Source: Allobaculum stercoricanis DSM 13633
GTDB lineage: Bacteria; Bacillota_I; Bacilli_A; Erysipelotrichales; Erysipelotrichaceae
Direction: 5' to 3'
Assembly (NCBI RefSeq): GCF_000384195.1
Contig: NZ_KB913034.1
Location: forward strand, 210,745-274,744
DNA length: 64,000 nucleotides
The position numbers and the translations under genes were made by a program. Each line of letters starts with the position of its first letter. Position 1 is the stretch's first letter. Positions 42,012-50,869 of this stretch are shown here, one piece after another. Under the pieces are notes generated by a model. The model was not told the DNA's origin and did not search any database. It saw nothing but the letters and a program-made list of their open reading frames with translations.

Positions 42012-45000
42012 TTATTCAACTGCTTTTAAGGATTCAACCATTTGGATTTTACGCAGACGGAATTTCATGATCCAGTTGACAATGAGCGTGAAGATCATCG
42101 TCAAGGCAACGGAATAAGCATAGGATTGCCAAAAAATGGTGCGGCCAAAGCGAATCGTATCTAATTCAGCAAGCGCCATAATTAAATCGTGCAGATAAAT
42201 CCCTAACAATAAGCCAGTAAGGCTACCGATTAAAGCTAGGATAATTGTCTCGCGATTGACGTAGGCATTCACTTCTTTTTCATTGAAACCAAGAACTTTA
42301 ATCGTCGCAATTTCGCGCATACGTTCGGAAATGTTGACGTTAGATAAGTTGTATAACACAACAAATGCGAGCAAGGCGGCGGATAAGACGAGAACGATGA
42401 CAATCATCTTGATCGATGAAATCATGTTCTCAAAGTTCTCAATCACGGATGAATAGAACGATACAGAGCGAATGTCTTTGTTGTTCATAATCTTCGATCC
42501 TAAATCGTTTTCGAATTGTGGATCAGTCTGATCGTTTTTCAATAAGATTGAGCAGACTGGCGTTTCTTTAATGCCTGTTTTTTCAAAAGTCTCTTCGGTG
42601 ATGAAGATTTCATGACCAGTATATTGTTCGAAAATACCGGCAACTTTGATTTTGACTGTGCGATTATATTCGCTTGTTTTAAAGGTGAGTTCATCGCCGA
42701 CTTTAATGTTGAGCTTTTGGGCTGTTTTGATCGGGACGAGGGCTCCATCATTGCTGAGCGTATTAGCAGAATCGCGCGTTTCTGGATTGAATGTCATGAA
42801 ATCGGCAAAGGAATCATCATCAGGGATAATATTCAGCGTTGCCGAGACATCTTTATCATCATAGTTCACGCTAATGGCAAGTGTTTCTAGAGCAAAGGCA
42901 TCATTGACACCATCATAAGAAGAAACTTCTTGAGCGATGTTGTTTGCTTTATCAAGATCGACAGTTGGATCGGTCCGCAACGTTGCATCGTAGTGGTAGA
43001 CTTCTTTGAACTGTCGCGGAACGATATCGCTAATTGAGTCATTTAAACCAAATCCCGCAACTAATAAAGCGGAGCAGCCGGAAATGCCGATAACGGTCAT
43101 AAAGAATCGCTTCTTGTAACGGAATAAGTTGCGGATTGTAACTTTTTGCATGAAGTTAAATTTAGACCAAATCATCGGGATTCGTTCGATCAAAATTCTC
43201 TTACCTGCTTTTGCGGCTTTAGGTCGCATGAGTTGTGCGGGCACTTCCCGCATTTCCTTATAAATCGAAATCCAAGTTGCGGCGAGCACAACGAGGGTAA
43301 CCATAGCAGAGGCCATAAGCATTAAGCCAGGTTGGAAACGGAATTTGATGGCATCCAGGTTATACATGATGTTCCATGCATTGTAGATGATCAATGGGAA
43401 AATATACATGCCTAGCACACATCCGATGATCGAACCGATGATCGATGCAGAACCGGCATAGATTAAATACTTTGCACTGATTTGCCAGCGTGAGTAACCA
43501 AGCGCTTTGAGTGTTCCCATTTCGTTACGCTGTTCGTCGACCATGCGAGTCATGGTTGTCATACAAACAAGGGCAGCAACGAGAAAGAAGAACACAGGGA
43601 AGACGGATGAAATGCCATCCATACGATCTGCACAAGATTCATAGTCGCGATAAGAATAGTGTGAGTTACGATCGAGAACATGCCAAGTAGCGCCCATTTC
43701 TTCGATCTTTTCACGCGCTTTTTTTATATCGCTTTGCGCTTGCAGTTTTTGTCGTTCAAATTCAGCGAGGTTTGTTTCATATTCTGTTTTACCATCGTTG
43801 AATTCTTGTTCTTTTGTGGTGAGTTCAGCTACGCCATTTGCGTATTGGAGTTCGCCTTCATCTAATTGCTTTTTAGATTGCTCTAATGTTTTAGCATTTT
43901 GATCAAGTTGGATCTTTGTGTTTTCCAACGTTTCCCGTTTTAACAACAACGTCATCAATTGCGTTTCGGAATTTTCGATTGTCGAAATGGCTGCGTTTAA
44001 CTTGGCAAGATTTTCTTGTCCAGCTTCACGAGATCCCCCAATTTGCAACAAAATTTCGTTTCGCGTATCGTTCACGGTGATTTCGGCTTGGTTGATCTTG
44101 CTTTGCAGATTCATCGAAGTTTCAGTCAAGATTGCAATGAATGGACTGTTAGGATGGTTTTCTTTGAGATCGATCAGCTGTTTGTTGACCTCATAGAGTT
44201 GGTCATTCATCGTTGCGATCGAATCAACGGTCACTTGCAGTTGGTCTAAAGAGGCTAGTGCCGTTTCAAGTTTTGTTTTTTGAGCTTTTAATTCGCCAAG
44301 CTTTTGACGAGCGTCATCTAATTGGGCAATGCCATTGTTGACTTGTTCTAAGCCATCATTGACTTGCTTGCGCGCATCTTGGAGTTGCTTGACGCCATCG
44401 TTATATTGCTTTTTACCCTCATCCAGCTGTTTTCTGGATTCTTCTAATTTCTTTTTCCCTTCATCGAGCTGTTTTTGTCCTTCGTCGAGTTTCTCTTTTG
44501 CTTCATCGAGTTTAGATTGAGCATCATCAAGTTTTTCCTTAGCTTTTTTTTCTTCTTCATCGATTTTAGCGTAGTAAGAATCGAGCGTATCTTGAATGCG
44601 GCCGTCAGCAATTTCTTCAATATTTGCGACGACAGGATCAACTTGATCAAAGTATCGACTCGAGTAGGAATCGAGCGCTTTTGCCCCTTCAACGGTGACA
44701 TCGATTTCAGTATAGTAGTCGGCTTTGATCACACTTTCAGGGACGTAGACAAAGGTGTTGACTGTTCCGCTACCAATTGCGGAGGTGCCTAGTTCATACG
44801 ATAAGTAGTTTGGACTGTTTACTTTTCCGACAATGGTAAAGGTATGTCGGTTTAAATCGTCTTCAATGGGCGTTGCGGTCCCAGAATATAAATCAATCGT
44901 CTGTCCAATGTCGAAGGAACCAAACATTTGACCCGATGCGCTATCTGCCTGTAACAAGCATTCGTCTTCATTTTCTGGCATACGGCCTTCGATTAAGCGG

Positions 45001-45353
45001 GGCTGATTGATCGATTGTCCGGCAGAGTAGGACATCAGTTTAACGACAATTTCTCGAGAATCGATTTTCGTTAAATAGTCGTTTGAAAACTGCCCTTGTG
45101 CCTCTTCAACTCCTTCGACTTCGCGTAAAGCTTCGAGGTCTTCTTCATTTAATCCAATTGTCGAGAAGACTTGAATGTCTTGGAGGTTATAGCGATCGAA
45201 ATAGAGATCGGCGGTATTTTTCATATCTGGAGCACTCGCCTTGATGCCGGCAAAGAAAGCGACACCTAAGGAGACGATAGCCAATATGGAAAGATAGCGC
45301 CCAAGTGAATGTTTAATCTCTTCGATCAAATCTTTTATCAAAATAGGAGGCAT
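42012..45353 (-). CDS. Large FtsX/MacB-type ABC permease with extracellular coiled coil
   Basis: This 1113-residue permease has one membrane helix near 20-40, then a long external region (40-580) with mixed domain and a coiled coil. The coil has seven-residue repeats of the KQLDEGKKKLEE kind at about 265-345, and more coil at 480-555. Three helices (583-605, 630-655, 675-697) form the first FtsX unit (TLKALGYSRWQISAKYL), and a second unit ends the protein (IATIKVLGFNEKEV). ATP drives it through the partner ATPase. Such proteins export or sense peptides and lipids rather than import solutes; the substrate is unknown. It starts in a TAATG overlap with the ATPase gene. Confidence 0.9.
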   Translation of the reverse strand: MPPILIKDLIEEIKHSLGRYLSILAIVSLGVAFFAGIKASAPDMKNTADLYFDRYNLQDIQVFSTIGLNEEDLEALREVEGVEEAQGQFSNDYLTKIDSREIVVKLMSYSAGQSINQPRLIEGRMPENEDECLLQADSASGQMFGSFDIGQTIDLYSGTATPIEDDLNRHTFTIVGKVNSPNYLSYELGTSAIGSGTVNTFVYVPESVIKADYYTEIDVTVEGAKALDSYSSRYFDQVDPVVANIEEIADGRIQDTLDSYYAKIDEEEKKAKEKLDDAQSKLDEAKEKLDEGQKQLDEGKKKLEESRKQLDEGKKQYNDGVKQLQDARKQVNDGLEQVNNGIAQLDDARQKLGELKAQKTKLETALASLDQLQVTVDSIATMNDQLYEVNKQLIDLKENHPNSPFIAILTETSMNLQSKINQAEITVNDTRNEILLQIGGSREAGQENLAKLNAAISTIENSETQLMTLLLKRETLENTKIQLDQNAKTLEQSKKQLDEGELQYANGVAELTTKEQEFNDGKTEYETNLAEFERQKLQAQSDIKKAREKIEEMGATWHVLDRNSHYSYRDYESCADRMDGISSVFPVFFFLVAALVCMTTMTRMVDEQRNEMGTLKALGYSRWQISAKYLIYAGSASIIGSIIGCVLGMYIFPLIIYNAWNIMYNLDAIKFRFQPGLMLMASAMVTLVVLAATWISIYKEMREVPAQLMRPKAAKAGKRILIERIPMIWSKFNFMQKVTIRNLFRYKKRFFMTVIGISGCSALLVAGFGLNDSISDIVPRQFKEVYHYDATLRTDPTVDLDKANNIAQEVSSYDGVNDAFALETLAISVNYDDKDVSATLNIIPDDDSFADFMTFNPETRDSANTLSNDGALVPIKTAQKLNIKVGDELTFKTSEYNRTVKIKVAGIFEQYTGHEIFITEETFEKTGIKETPVCSILLKNDQTDPQFENDLGSKIMNNKDIRSVSFYSSVIENFENMISSIKMIVIVLVLSAALLAFVVLYNLSNVNISERMREIATIKVLGFNEKEVNAYVNRETIILALIGSLTGLLLGIYLHDLIMALAELDTIRFGRTIFWQSYAYSVALTMIFTLIVNWIMKFRLRKIQMVESLKAVE

Positions 45354-46054
45354 TAGTATTCAATCTCCTGAGCACTTTGTGGATGTTCGTTGAGTGTAAT
45401 ACTATCGATTTTTCCGGAACGAACGCGGATGATCTTATCGCCAATTGGGGTTAAAGCTAAGTTGTGGGTAATGACGATGACGGTTGTTTTTTCTTTTTTG
45501 CAGATGTTCTGCAAAACTTGAAGAACTTGTTTACCGGTTTGATAATCCAATGCTCCAGTTGGTTCATCACAAAGAAGTAATCGCGGATTTTTTGCGATTG
45601 CACGAGCTATGGCAACTCGTTGTTGTTCACCACCAGAAATCTGCGATGGGAAATTGGATTTACGTTCACTTAATCCGACGGCATCTAAAGTCTCTTCAAT
45701 ATCCAAAGGGTTTTTAGATATTTGACAGGCGAGTTCGACGTTTTCGAGAACGGTTAAGTTTTGAATTAAATTGTAGAACTGGAACACGAACCCGACATCA
45801 TCACGACGATAATAAGTCAACTCATTATCGGTATAGTCACTGATGATTTTGTCGCCAACTTTAATCGTTCCAGCTGTGGCTTTATCCATTCCACCTAAAA
45901 GGTTTAAAATTGTCGATTTACCAGCGCCAGACGCACCAGCAATAATCACAAATTCACCTTCTTCAATGTCAAAGGAAACGCCATCTAAAGCGTGAATTGT
46001 CACTTCACCCATCTGATAGTCTTTGCGAACGTTATTAAATTCAATAAAACTCAT
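45353..46054 (-). CDS. ABC transporter ATP-binding protein, MacB/LolD class
   Basis: This 233-residue ATPase powers the neighbouring permease. Walker A is [19 protein letters not shown], the signature is [15 protein letters not shown], Walker B is [12 protein letters not shown], and the switch His is in [18 protein letters not shown]. The pattern is typical of MacB-like mechanotransmission transporters. ATG 46054 follows AAAGGA by six bases; an in-frame codon upstream to 46087 lacks such support. Stop and permease start overlap by one base, so the two are translationally coupled. Confidence 0.94.
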   Translation of the reverse strand: MSFIEFNNVRKDYQMGEVTIHALDGVSFDIEEGEFVIIAGASGAGKSTILNLLGGMDKATAGTIKVGDKIISDYTDNELTYYRRDDVGFVFQFYNLIQNLTVLENVELACQISKNPLDIEETLDAVGLSERKSNFPSQISGGEQQRVAIARAIAKNPRLLLCDEPTGALDYQTGKQVLQVLQNICKKEKTTVIVITHNLALTPIGDKIIRVRSGKIDSITLNEHPQSAQEIEY

Positions 46055-46521
46055 GGGGATTCCTTTCTGTTCGAATAAAACAATCATGTATAGAGAGTTG
46101 AAACTGACTAGCTCGATCTAGTTTTGATTTTTAAGGCTGAGAGAATTAAAAAAGAAAGCTAAATAGTAAGCGAGTACAATCATTTTTATTTTATCAAAGT
46201 ATCATCAACTCGAAATGCAAATGCTCTAAATCAAAGACAAAAGACGACGTATAATCTCGATTTGCTAACATGAACAGGTGAAAAAACTTAACGAATCTCT
46301 TTAGTCTAGGAAAAAGGACGAATCTGCTTTACATGAACAATGAAAATTGTACTTTTCGCCTTTGGCGTAAATCATGCAACGCAGAGGCACTTTTCTTGTT
46401 TTTTCAAAACAAAAATAGGCACAATAAAAGCGACCGATTACATCGGTCGTTTGAACTATAGATAATAATCAAAAAGATATAAGAGATATTTTCAATTAAA
46501 TACGAAAGAAGGAAGAAAGAT
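46055..46521. other. Divergent gap between ABC operon and degV genes
   Basis: No reading frame is supported. A CGACCGAT-TAC-ATCGGTCG hairpin at 46429-46451 lies about 70 bases before the first degV gene; with TTTTATT on the minus side it might be a weak terminator or an operator. Promoters for both directions must be here but no clear pair was chosen. Confidence 0.4.
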
Positions 46522-47412
46522 ATGAAAGTTAAGGTTGTTACTGATTCGGGATGTGGATTAAGCCAAGCGCAAGCTGAGCATTTAGGGATTGGTTTTTTAC
46601 CTTTACAAGTCAATGTGGATAGTCAACAATATTTAGATGGTGTAGATCTCGATACCCAAACGTTATATCGACTTTTGCAAGAAGGAAAAATGCCGACGAC
46701 AAGCCAACCGCCACTTTATTTAGAAGAAGAATTATTTGAACAATATAAAAAAGAGGGATATACCGATTTAGTAGCGGTGAACATATCTTCAGGATTATCA
46801 AGTACCAATGAAGTTGTGCAAGCAACCGCAAAACGAGTGGGATTAAATGTACATACATTAGATATTGGGACAACATTAGCAATTCAACGCTATTTAGTGA
46901 TTGCGGCTAAACAATTAGTGGATCAACAAAAAGACCCACAAGAAGTGATTGCTCTTTTACAAAAAGCAGTGGATACGAGCGAAGGATATTTAATTGTTGA
47001 TAACTTAGACCATTTAGCAGCAGGGGGCCGTTTGACTCCGTTAGCCGCCAAATTGGGTGGGTTATTAAAAATCAAACCGGTTTTGAAAGTTGCTAAATCA
47101 ACAGGAGGAAAAGTAGACTCTTTTGATAAAGTGCGCACCTTTAATAAAGCCCTTGCGAAAGGAATTGAGCAAGTTGAAAAGGCTATCCAATCCGGAAAGG
47201 AATATGAATTTTTTATTTTAAACGGAAATGAAGATGCCAATTCGCAAAAGGCGTATAATTTGTTACATGCTTGTGCACCAAACACCAATATTACAGTCTT
47301 AGATATGTTTGCGGTTATTGCGTGCCATACAGGATTAGGCTCAATTGGAATTCAGTTTATCGAGAAAATTGAAGGAGTTGAATACGATGAAGCTAGCATT
47401 TGTGACAGATAG
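46522..47412 (+). CDS. DegV-family fatty-acid-binding protein (FakB-like), first copy
   Basis: This 296-residue cytosolic protein belongs to the DegV family, whose studied members (FakB) hold a fatty acid while FakA phosphorylates it for phospholipid synthesis. It has the N-terminal VTDSGCGLS segment, the TTSQPP loop, SSGLSSTNE, and the later GGRLTPLAAKLGGLLKIKPVL with conserved Arg, plus HTGLGSIG at the end. GAAGGAAGAAAG precedes ATG. Its 3' end overlaps the second degV gene by 26 bases. No fakA lies in the window. Confidence 0.93.
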   Translation: MKVKVVTDSGCGLSQAQAEHLGIGFLPLQVNVDSQQYLDGVDLDTQTLYRLLQEGKMPTTSQPPLYLEEELFEQYKKEGYTDLVAVNISSGLSSTNEVVQATAKRVGLNVHTLDIGTTLAIQRYLVIAAKQLVDQQKDPQEVIALLQKAVDTSEGYLIVDNLDHLAAGGRLTPLAAKLGGLLKIKPVLKVAKSTGGKVDSFDKVRTFNKALAKGIEQVEKAIQSGKEYEFFILNGNEDANSQKAYNLLHACAPNTNITVLDMFAVIACHTGLGSIGIQFIEKIEGVEYDEASICDR

Positions 47413-48283
47413 TGGAACAGGATTCAATGCAGAATTCTGGAAAGAAAGAGGTATCTACTCTCTTCCTTTGCAAATCACCATCGATCAAGAAACGTTTGAA
47501 GAAAACGAAACCATTTCATATGGTCAAATCATTCGTAATTTACATGATCAAGTTTTGATGAAAACATCACTTCCTTCTTTAGGAAAGATCGAAGATTTAT
47601 TTGAAGAATTAAAAAATGAAGGATATGAAGGCGTGTTCTGTGTACCGATTTGTAGCGGACTTTCCGGAACGCTCAACGCGATGGAGAGCGCAGCACGCCA
47701 AGTAGGCTTACAGTTTTATGGTTATGATTGTTACAGCACTGCAGTCGTGGAAGCACATTGCATAGAAATCGCCAAACGCTTATATGACCAAGGAAAAACC
47801 ATTGAAGAAATTATGGCAACGCTTGATCAAATTTGTGCGCATGCCAATACAGTCGTTTTATGTAATGACTTGCAACACATGAAACGGGGCGGACGTTTGA
47901 CGGCGGCAGCGGCAATGCTTGGCGGCATGTTAAAAATTAAACCGCTTTTACATTTAGATCGCTCGACAGCAGGACGCGTCGATGTGTTTGAAAAAGTGCG
48001 AACGATGACAAAAGCGCAAGATCATATTATTGAACATCTTAAAGAAGTTGGCGTGCAAGCGGGCGACGATATTACTGTAGCGCACGTGGATTCATTAGAA
48101 GCGGCAAAGGAATTTGCGAAAAAAATTGCTGCGCAATTTCCAGATTGCTCAGTGCGAGTAATCGATTTAGTCAGCGCAGTGGGAATTCATACGGGATTAA
48201 ATACACTTTGTGTGCAAGTGTTCGATCCAGCCGGATATGACGTTGATGTTTATAACGATCAAAACGCCATTAAAATCCAATAA
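47387..48283 (+). CDS. DegV-family fatty-acid-binding protein (FakB-like), second copy
   Basis: This 298-residue tandem paralogue of the preceding protein has FVTDSGTGFNAE, the KTSLPSLG loop, CSGLSGTLNAME, RGGRLTAAAAMLGGMLKIKPLL and IHTGLNTLC. Sequence differences around the ligand pocket suggest a different fatty-acid preference, as known for FakB1 versus FakB2. ATG 47387 follows AAGGAG located inside the first gene; a longer frame from 47345 would overlap that gene further. The two are translationally coupled. Confidence 0.93.
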   Translation: MKLAFVTDSGTGFNAEFWKERGIYSLPLQITIDQETFEENETISYGQIIRNLHDQVLMKTSLPSLGKIEDLFEELKNEGYEGVFCVPICSGLSGTLNAMESAARQVGLQFYGYDCYSTAVVEAHCIEIAKRLYDQGKTIEEIMATLDQICAHANTVVLCNDLQHMKRGGRLTAAAAMLGGMLKIKPLLHLDRSTAGRVDVFEKVRTMTKAQDHIIEHLKEVGVQAGDDITVAHVDSLEAAKEFAKKIAAQFPDCSVRVIDLVSAVGIHTGLNTLCVQVFDPAGYDVDVYNDQNAIKIQ

Positions 48284-48588
48284 TCAAAATTGAACACAAT
48301 CAAATAAGATGAAAAAGATGCTTTTGTAAAACGTAAACAGAGGACTTTTTCGATTGTTTTATCGGACACCAAGCAAGAATAGGATGTTGTTGGGGTTCTT
48401 TGTTCGATATGAAAATAAAGCGATAAATAAGGTATTTAGAAATACTTTGCGATTGCAAAAGAATTGGAAAAAGAGAGTTGAAGTTCTTGCGAATATTTGT
48501 TACAGTTATTCGGCAAGTCTAGCTTGCTCTCTGCCTTGATCTTTTTCAAACAGAACAAGGCCATTAGACCAAAGGGAGGTGTACTCAA
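48284..48588 (+). promoter_or_regulatory. rpsF operon promoter and hairpin leader
   Basis: A TTGAAG-17-TACAGT promoter is possible at 48478-48506. The leader then holds two adjacent hairpins, GCAAG-TCTAG-CTTGC (48513-48527) and GCCTTG...CAAGGC (48533-48561), before GGGAGGT. In other bacteria the S6:S18 complex binds the rpsF leader to repress it; these stems are candidate sites, but the family consensus was not matched in detail. The first 190 bases show nothing else. Confidence 0.35.
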
Positions 48589-48882
48589 ATGAAAAAATAC
48601 GAAGCTATGATCATTGTGAATGAATCTCTTGATGATGCACAATATGCAGCTCTTGAAAAAAGACTGTCTGCACCAATCACAGAAAACGGCGGTTCTATCG
48701 ACAAAGTTGACAACTGGGGCGTAAAAGAATTCGCTTATGAAATCAATCACATGAAAAAAGGCCGCTATGTAGTGGTTAACTTAACAGCGAATAACGAAGG
48801 TATTGAAGAATTCCAGCGTCTTTGCCGGATCAACAATAGCGTCATCCGCACAATGGTAATTAAAACAGAAGAAGAGAAGTAG
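48589..48882 (+). CDS. rpsF: 30S ribosomal protein S6
   Basis: This 97-residue protein of the small-subunit platform pairs with S18. It has the ferredoxin-like S6 pattern: KKYEAMIIVNESLDD, WGVKEFAYEINHMKKGRYVVVNL and INNSVIRTMVIKTEE. GGGAGGTG precedes ATG. It opens the conserved rpsF-ssb-rpsR operon. Confidence 0.97.
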   Translation: MKKYEAMIIVNESLDDAQYAALEKRLSAPITENGGSIDKVDNWGVKEFAYEINHMKKGRYVVVNLTANNEGIEEFQRLCRINNSVIRTMVIKTEEEK

Positions 48883-48893
48883 AGGACAGAATT

Positions 48894-49487
48894 ATGAACC
48901 GAGTAGACTTGATCGGTAGATTAACCAAAGATCTTGAACTTCGCCGTTCCAACAATGGCAACAGCGTGATTCGTTTTACACTTGCGGTAGATCGTCGATT
49001 CAAACAGCCAGGTGGCCCAGAAGCTGATTTTATTTCTTGTGTCGCATTTGGGAAAACTGCAGAAAATATGGCTCGCTTCCTACATAAAGGTTCTTTAATT
49101 GCTGTAGAAGGAAGAATCCAAACCGGAAGTTATATGAACCAGCAACAACAACGTGTATATACAACAGACATTGTTGCGGATTCTGTTACATTCTTAGAGA
49201 CTAGAAAATCTCAAGGATTTAATGACAATAACGGATTCAATCAAAACTATTCTAACCCAAATTCCGGTTATCAAAATCAACAGTATGGCGCACAACAGAA
49301 TGCATATCAGGATAGCTACCAAGCCAATCCTTATGCACAAAGCGTAAACACTGGATTTGGACATCCAGCACCAACGCCTGTTGATATGCCTACTTCTAGT
49401 TTCGATAACTCTTCATCAGCAGACACAAGCGGTCTGTTTGATGATTCTGAAACACTTGATATTTCATCAGATGATTTACCATTTTAG
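48894..49487 (+). CDS. ssb: Single-stranded DNA-binding protein
   Basis: This 197-residue SSB protects ssDNA during replication and repair. The OB fold spans about 1-105 ([43 protein letters not shown]). A long Asn/Gln/Tyr-rich linker (110-165) leads to the acidic tip SSDDLPF, the docking peptide for repair and replication partners. It lies 11 bases after rpsF and 14 before rpsR, the usual Bacillota order. Confidence 0.97.
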   Translation: MNRVDLIGRLTKDLELRRSNNGNSVIRFTLAVDRRFKQPGGPEADFISCVAFGKTAENMARFLHKGSLIAVEGRIQTGSYMNQQQQRVYTTDIVADSVTFLETRKSQGFNDNNGFNQNYSNPNSGYQNQQYGAQQNAYQDSYQANPYAQSVNTGFGHPAPTPVDMPTSSFDNSSSADTSGLFDDSETLDISSDDLPF

Positions 49488-49501
49488 AAAGGAGATCCGA
49501 C

Positions 49502-49732
49502 ATGGCTTTCAAAAAACAGCGCATGGGACGCAAAAAAGTTTGCTATTTCACTAAAAATAAAATTAAAGAAATCGACTATAAAGATGTTGAATTATTAAAA
49601 CGCTTCATCAACGCGAATGGAAAAATTATTCCTAGACGCGTAACTGGCACTCGTGCTCGTTATCAGAGACAATTAGCTACTGCTATCAAACGTGCTAGAC
49701 AGATGGCTTTATTACCATACGTAATTGACTAA
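49502..49732 (+). CDS. rpsR: 30S ribosomal protein S18
   Basis: This 76-residue basic protein has the S18 core [50 protein letters not shown]. The N-terminal [11 protein letters not shown] keeps one cysteine only, so it is not the four-Cys zinc form. AAAGGAGAT precedes ATG. It is the last gene of the rpsF operon. Confidence 0.97.
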   Translation: MAFKKQRMGRKKVCYFTKNKIKEIDYKDVELLKRFINANGKIIPRRVTGTRARYQRQLATAIKRARQMALLPYVID

Positions 49733-49749
49733 TTCAATTCATGCTAGTT

Positions 49750-49780
49750 CAAGGACGGGTCTTTGACCTGTCTTTTTTTT
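49750..49780 (+). terminator. Terminator of rpsF-ssb-rpsR
   Basis: AAGGACGGGT-CTTTG-ACCTGTCTT with one G-U pair, continuing into nine or more T residues. Confidence 0.85.
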
Positions 49781-49822
49781 TCGCTTGTTCAAACCTAGAT
49801 CCATTCAGAACAGTTTTAAGAT

Positions 49823-49850
49823 TTGATTTTTTGTTACATCTTGCTATGAT
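49823..49850 (+). promoter_or_regulatory. Putative promoter of the yybS-gdpP operon
   Basis: TTGATT, 16-base spacer, TATGAT, leaving a leader of about 130 bases with no recognised RNA motif. Confidence 0.45.
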
Positions 49851-49990
49851 CCTTTGATTTTAAAGAAGATGAACAGAAAAATATTATTCACGTTTGCAAT
49901 GATGGAGACTTTATAAATACGATATCAATTGGACAAAGAGATCGTTCTTCGCAATGGAATAAGAGGGCACATACTGCTAAGATTAATGTT

Positions 49991-50869
49991 ATGAAAACAA
50001 AATCAATTGCTAAAGCAGGTTTGATTTGTGCGATTTATGGCATGTTTGTTGAACTCGATGTGTTGACCGGCTTGTTGATTGAGACAACATTTCCATATAT
50101 ATTCGCCCTGCCGATCTTTATTTGTGCATTAAAGGAAAATCAAAAAATATCGTTAAGTGCTTTATGTGCCATGGTGATTTTGACCTTCATCTTGTCTTCA
50201 CTGACCACTTGGGTGATTGCTATTTCAATGCTACTTGCCGGTTGGTGCTTTGGATATTGTATGAATCAGCAATATTCGATGGCAAAAGCAACAGTGATTA
50301 CATTTGGCGTTTTGATGGTGTCGAGTTTATTACAAATTACCGTTTTGGCTAACTTATTCGGGTTTGACCCAGCGAGCATGAAAGGTTTTTATCGGTGGAT
50401 TGAACCGATTATCTCTTGGCAAGGACTTTATGTATTACTTGCCGGATTTGAAGCACTGCTAGAAACGATTACGATTGCTTTAATGTCTATTTTAATTGCC
50501 TTCAAAATCGTCCCTTATAAAGCAATGCGACCACTTAAATCAATTGGACGTGTACCTGTAGGTTGTGTTTGGGTATTCACTTTTGGGATAATTATATGGA
50601 TACTCCTTTTGCTTTTTGATCTACAAGTTCAATCTTGGATCAAAGATGTTTTGTTGTTCGCAATTCTTTTCAGTTTGATTGGTTTCATCTGGAACGGTTG
50701 CATGATTTTACAAAGAAAAGCGATACAACGGCAATCCCGTATATTGGCGATTGTTGTTGTGATTACGACATTTATCCCGGTTGTTCATTTCGTACAAGCG
50801 ACAGTTGGTGGTTGGGATTTAATGAAGCGCGCTTTCTTCAAGATGAGGAATCATTATGAATCAGTTTAA
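49991..50869 (+). CDS. yybS: YybS-like membrane protein (DUF2232 type)
   Basis: This 292-residue protein has about eight hydrophobic segments and small polar loops. Position directly before gdpP, with rpsR upstream and rplI-dnaB downstream, matches Bacillus yybS, and the hydrophobic layout fits the DUF2232 family. Its function is not established; a link to c-di-AMP control is possible only by neighbourhood. The start is uncertain because no ribosome site precedes ATG 49991. It overlaps gdpP by 14 bases. Confidence 0.75.
   Translation: MKTKSIAKAGLICAIYGMFVELDVLTGLLIETTFPYIFALPIFICALKENQKISLSALCAMVILTFILSSLTTWVIAISMLLAGWCFGYCMNQQYSMAKATVITFGVLMVSSLLQITVLANLFGFDPASMKGFYRWIEPIISWQGLYVLLAGFEALLETITIALMSILIAFKIVPYKAMRPLKSIGRVPVGCVWVFTFGIIIWILLLLFDLQVQSWIKDVLLFAILFSLIGFIWNGCMILQRKAIQRQSRILAIVVVITTFIPVVHFVQATVGGWDLMKRAFFKMRNHYESV

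Noticed and set aside
48354..48539. 61-codon frame before rpsF
   Set aside because: It overlaps the likely rpsF promoter and leader hairpins and shows no conserved features.
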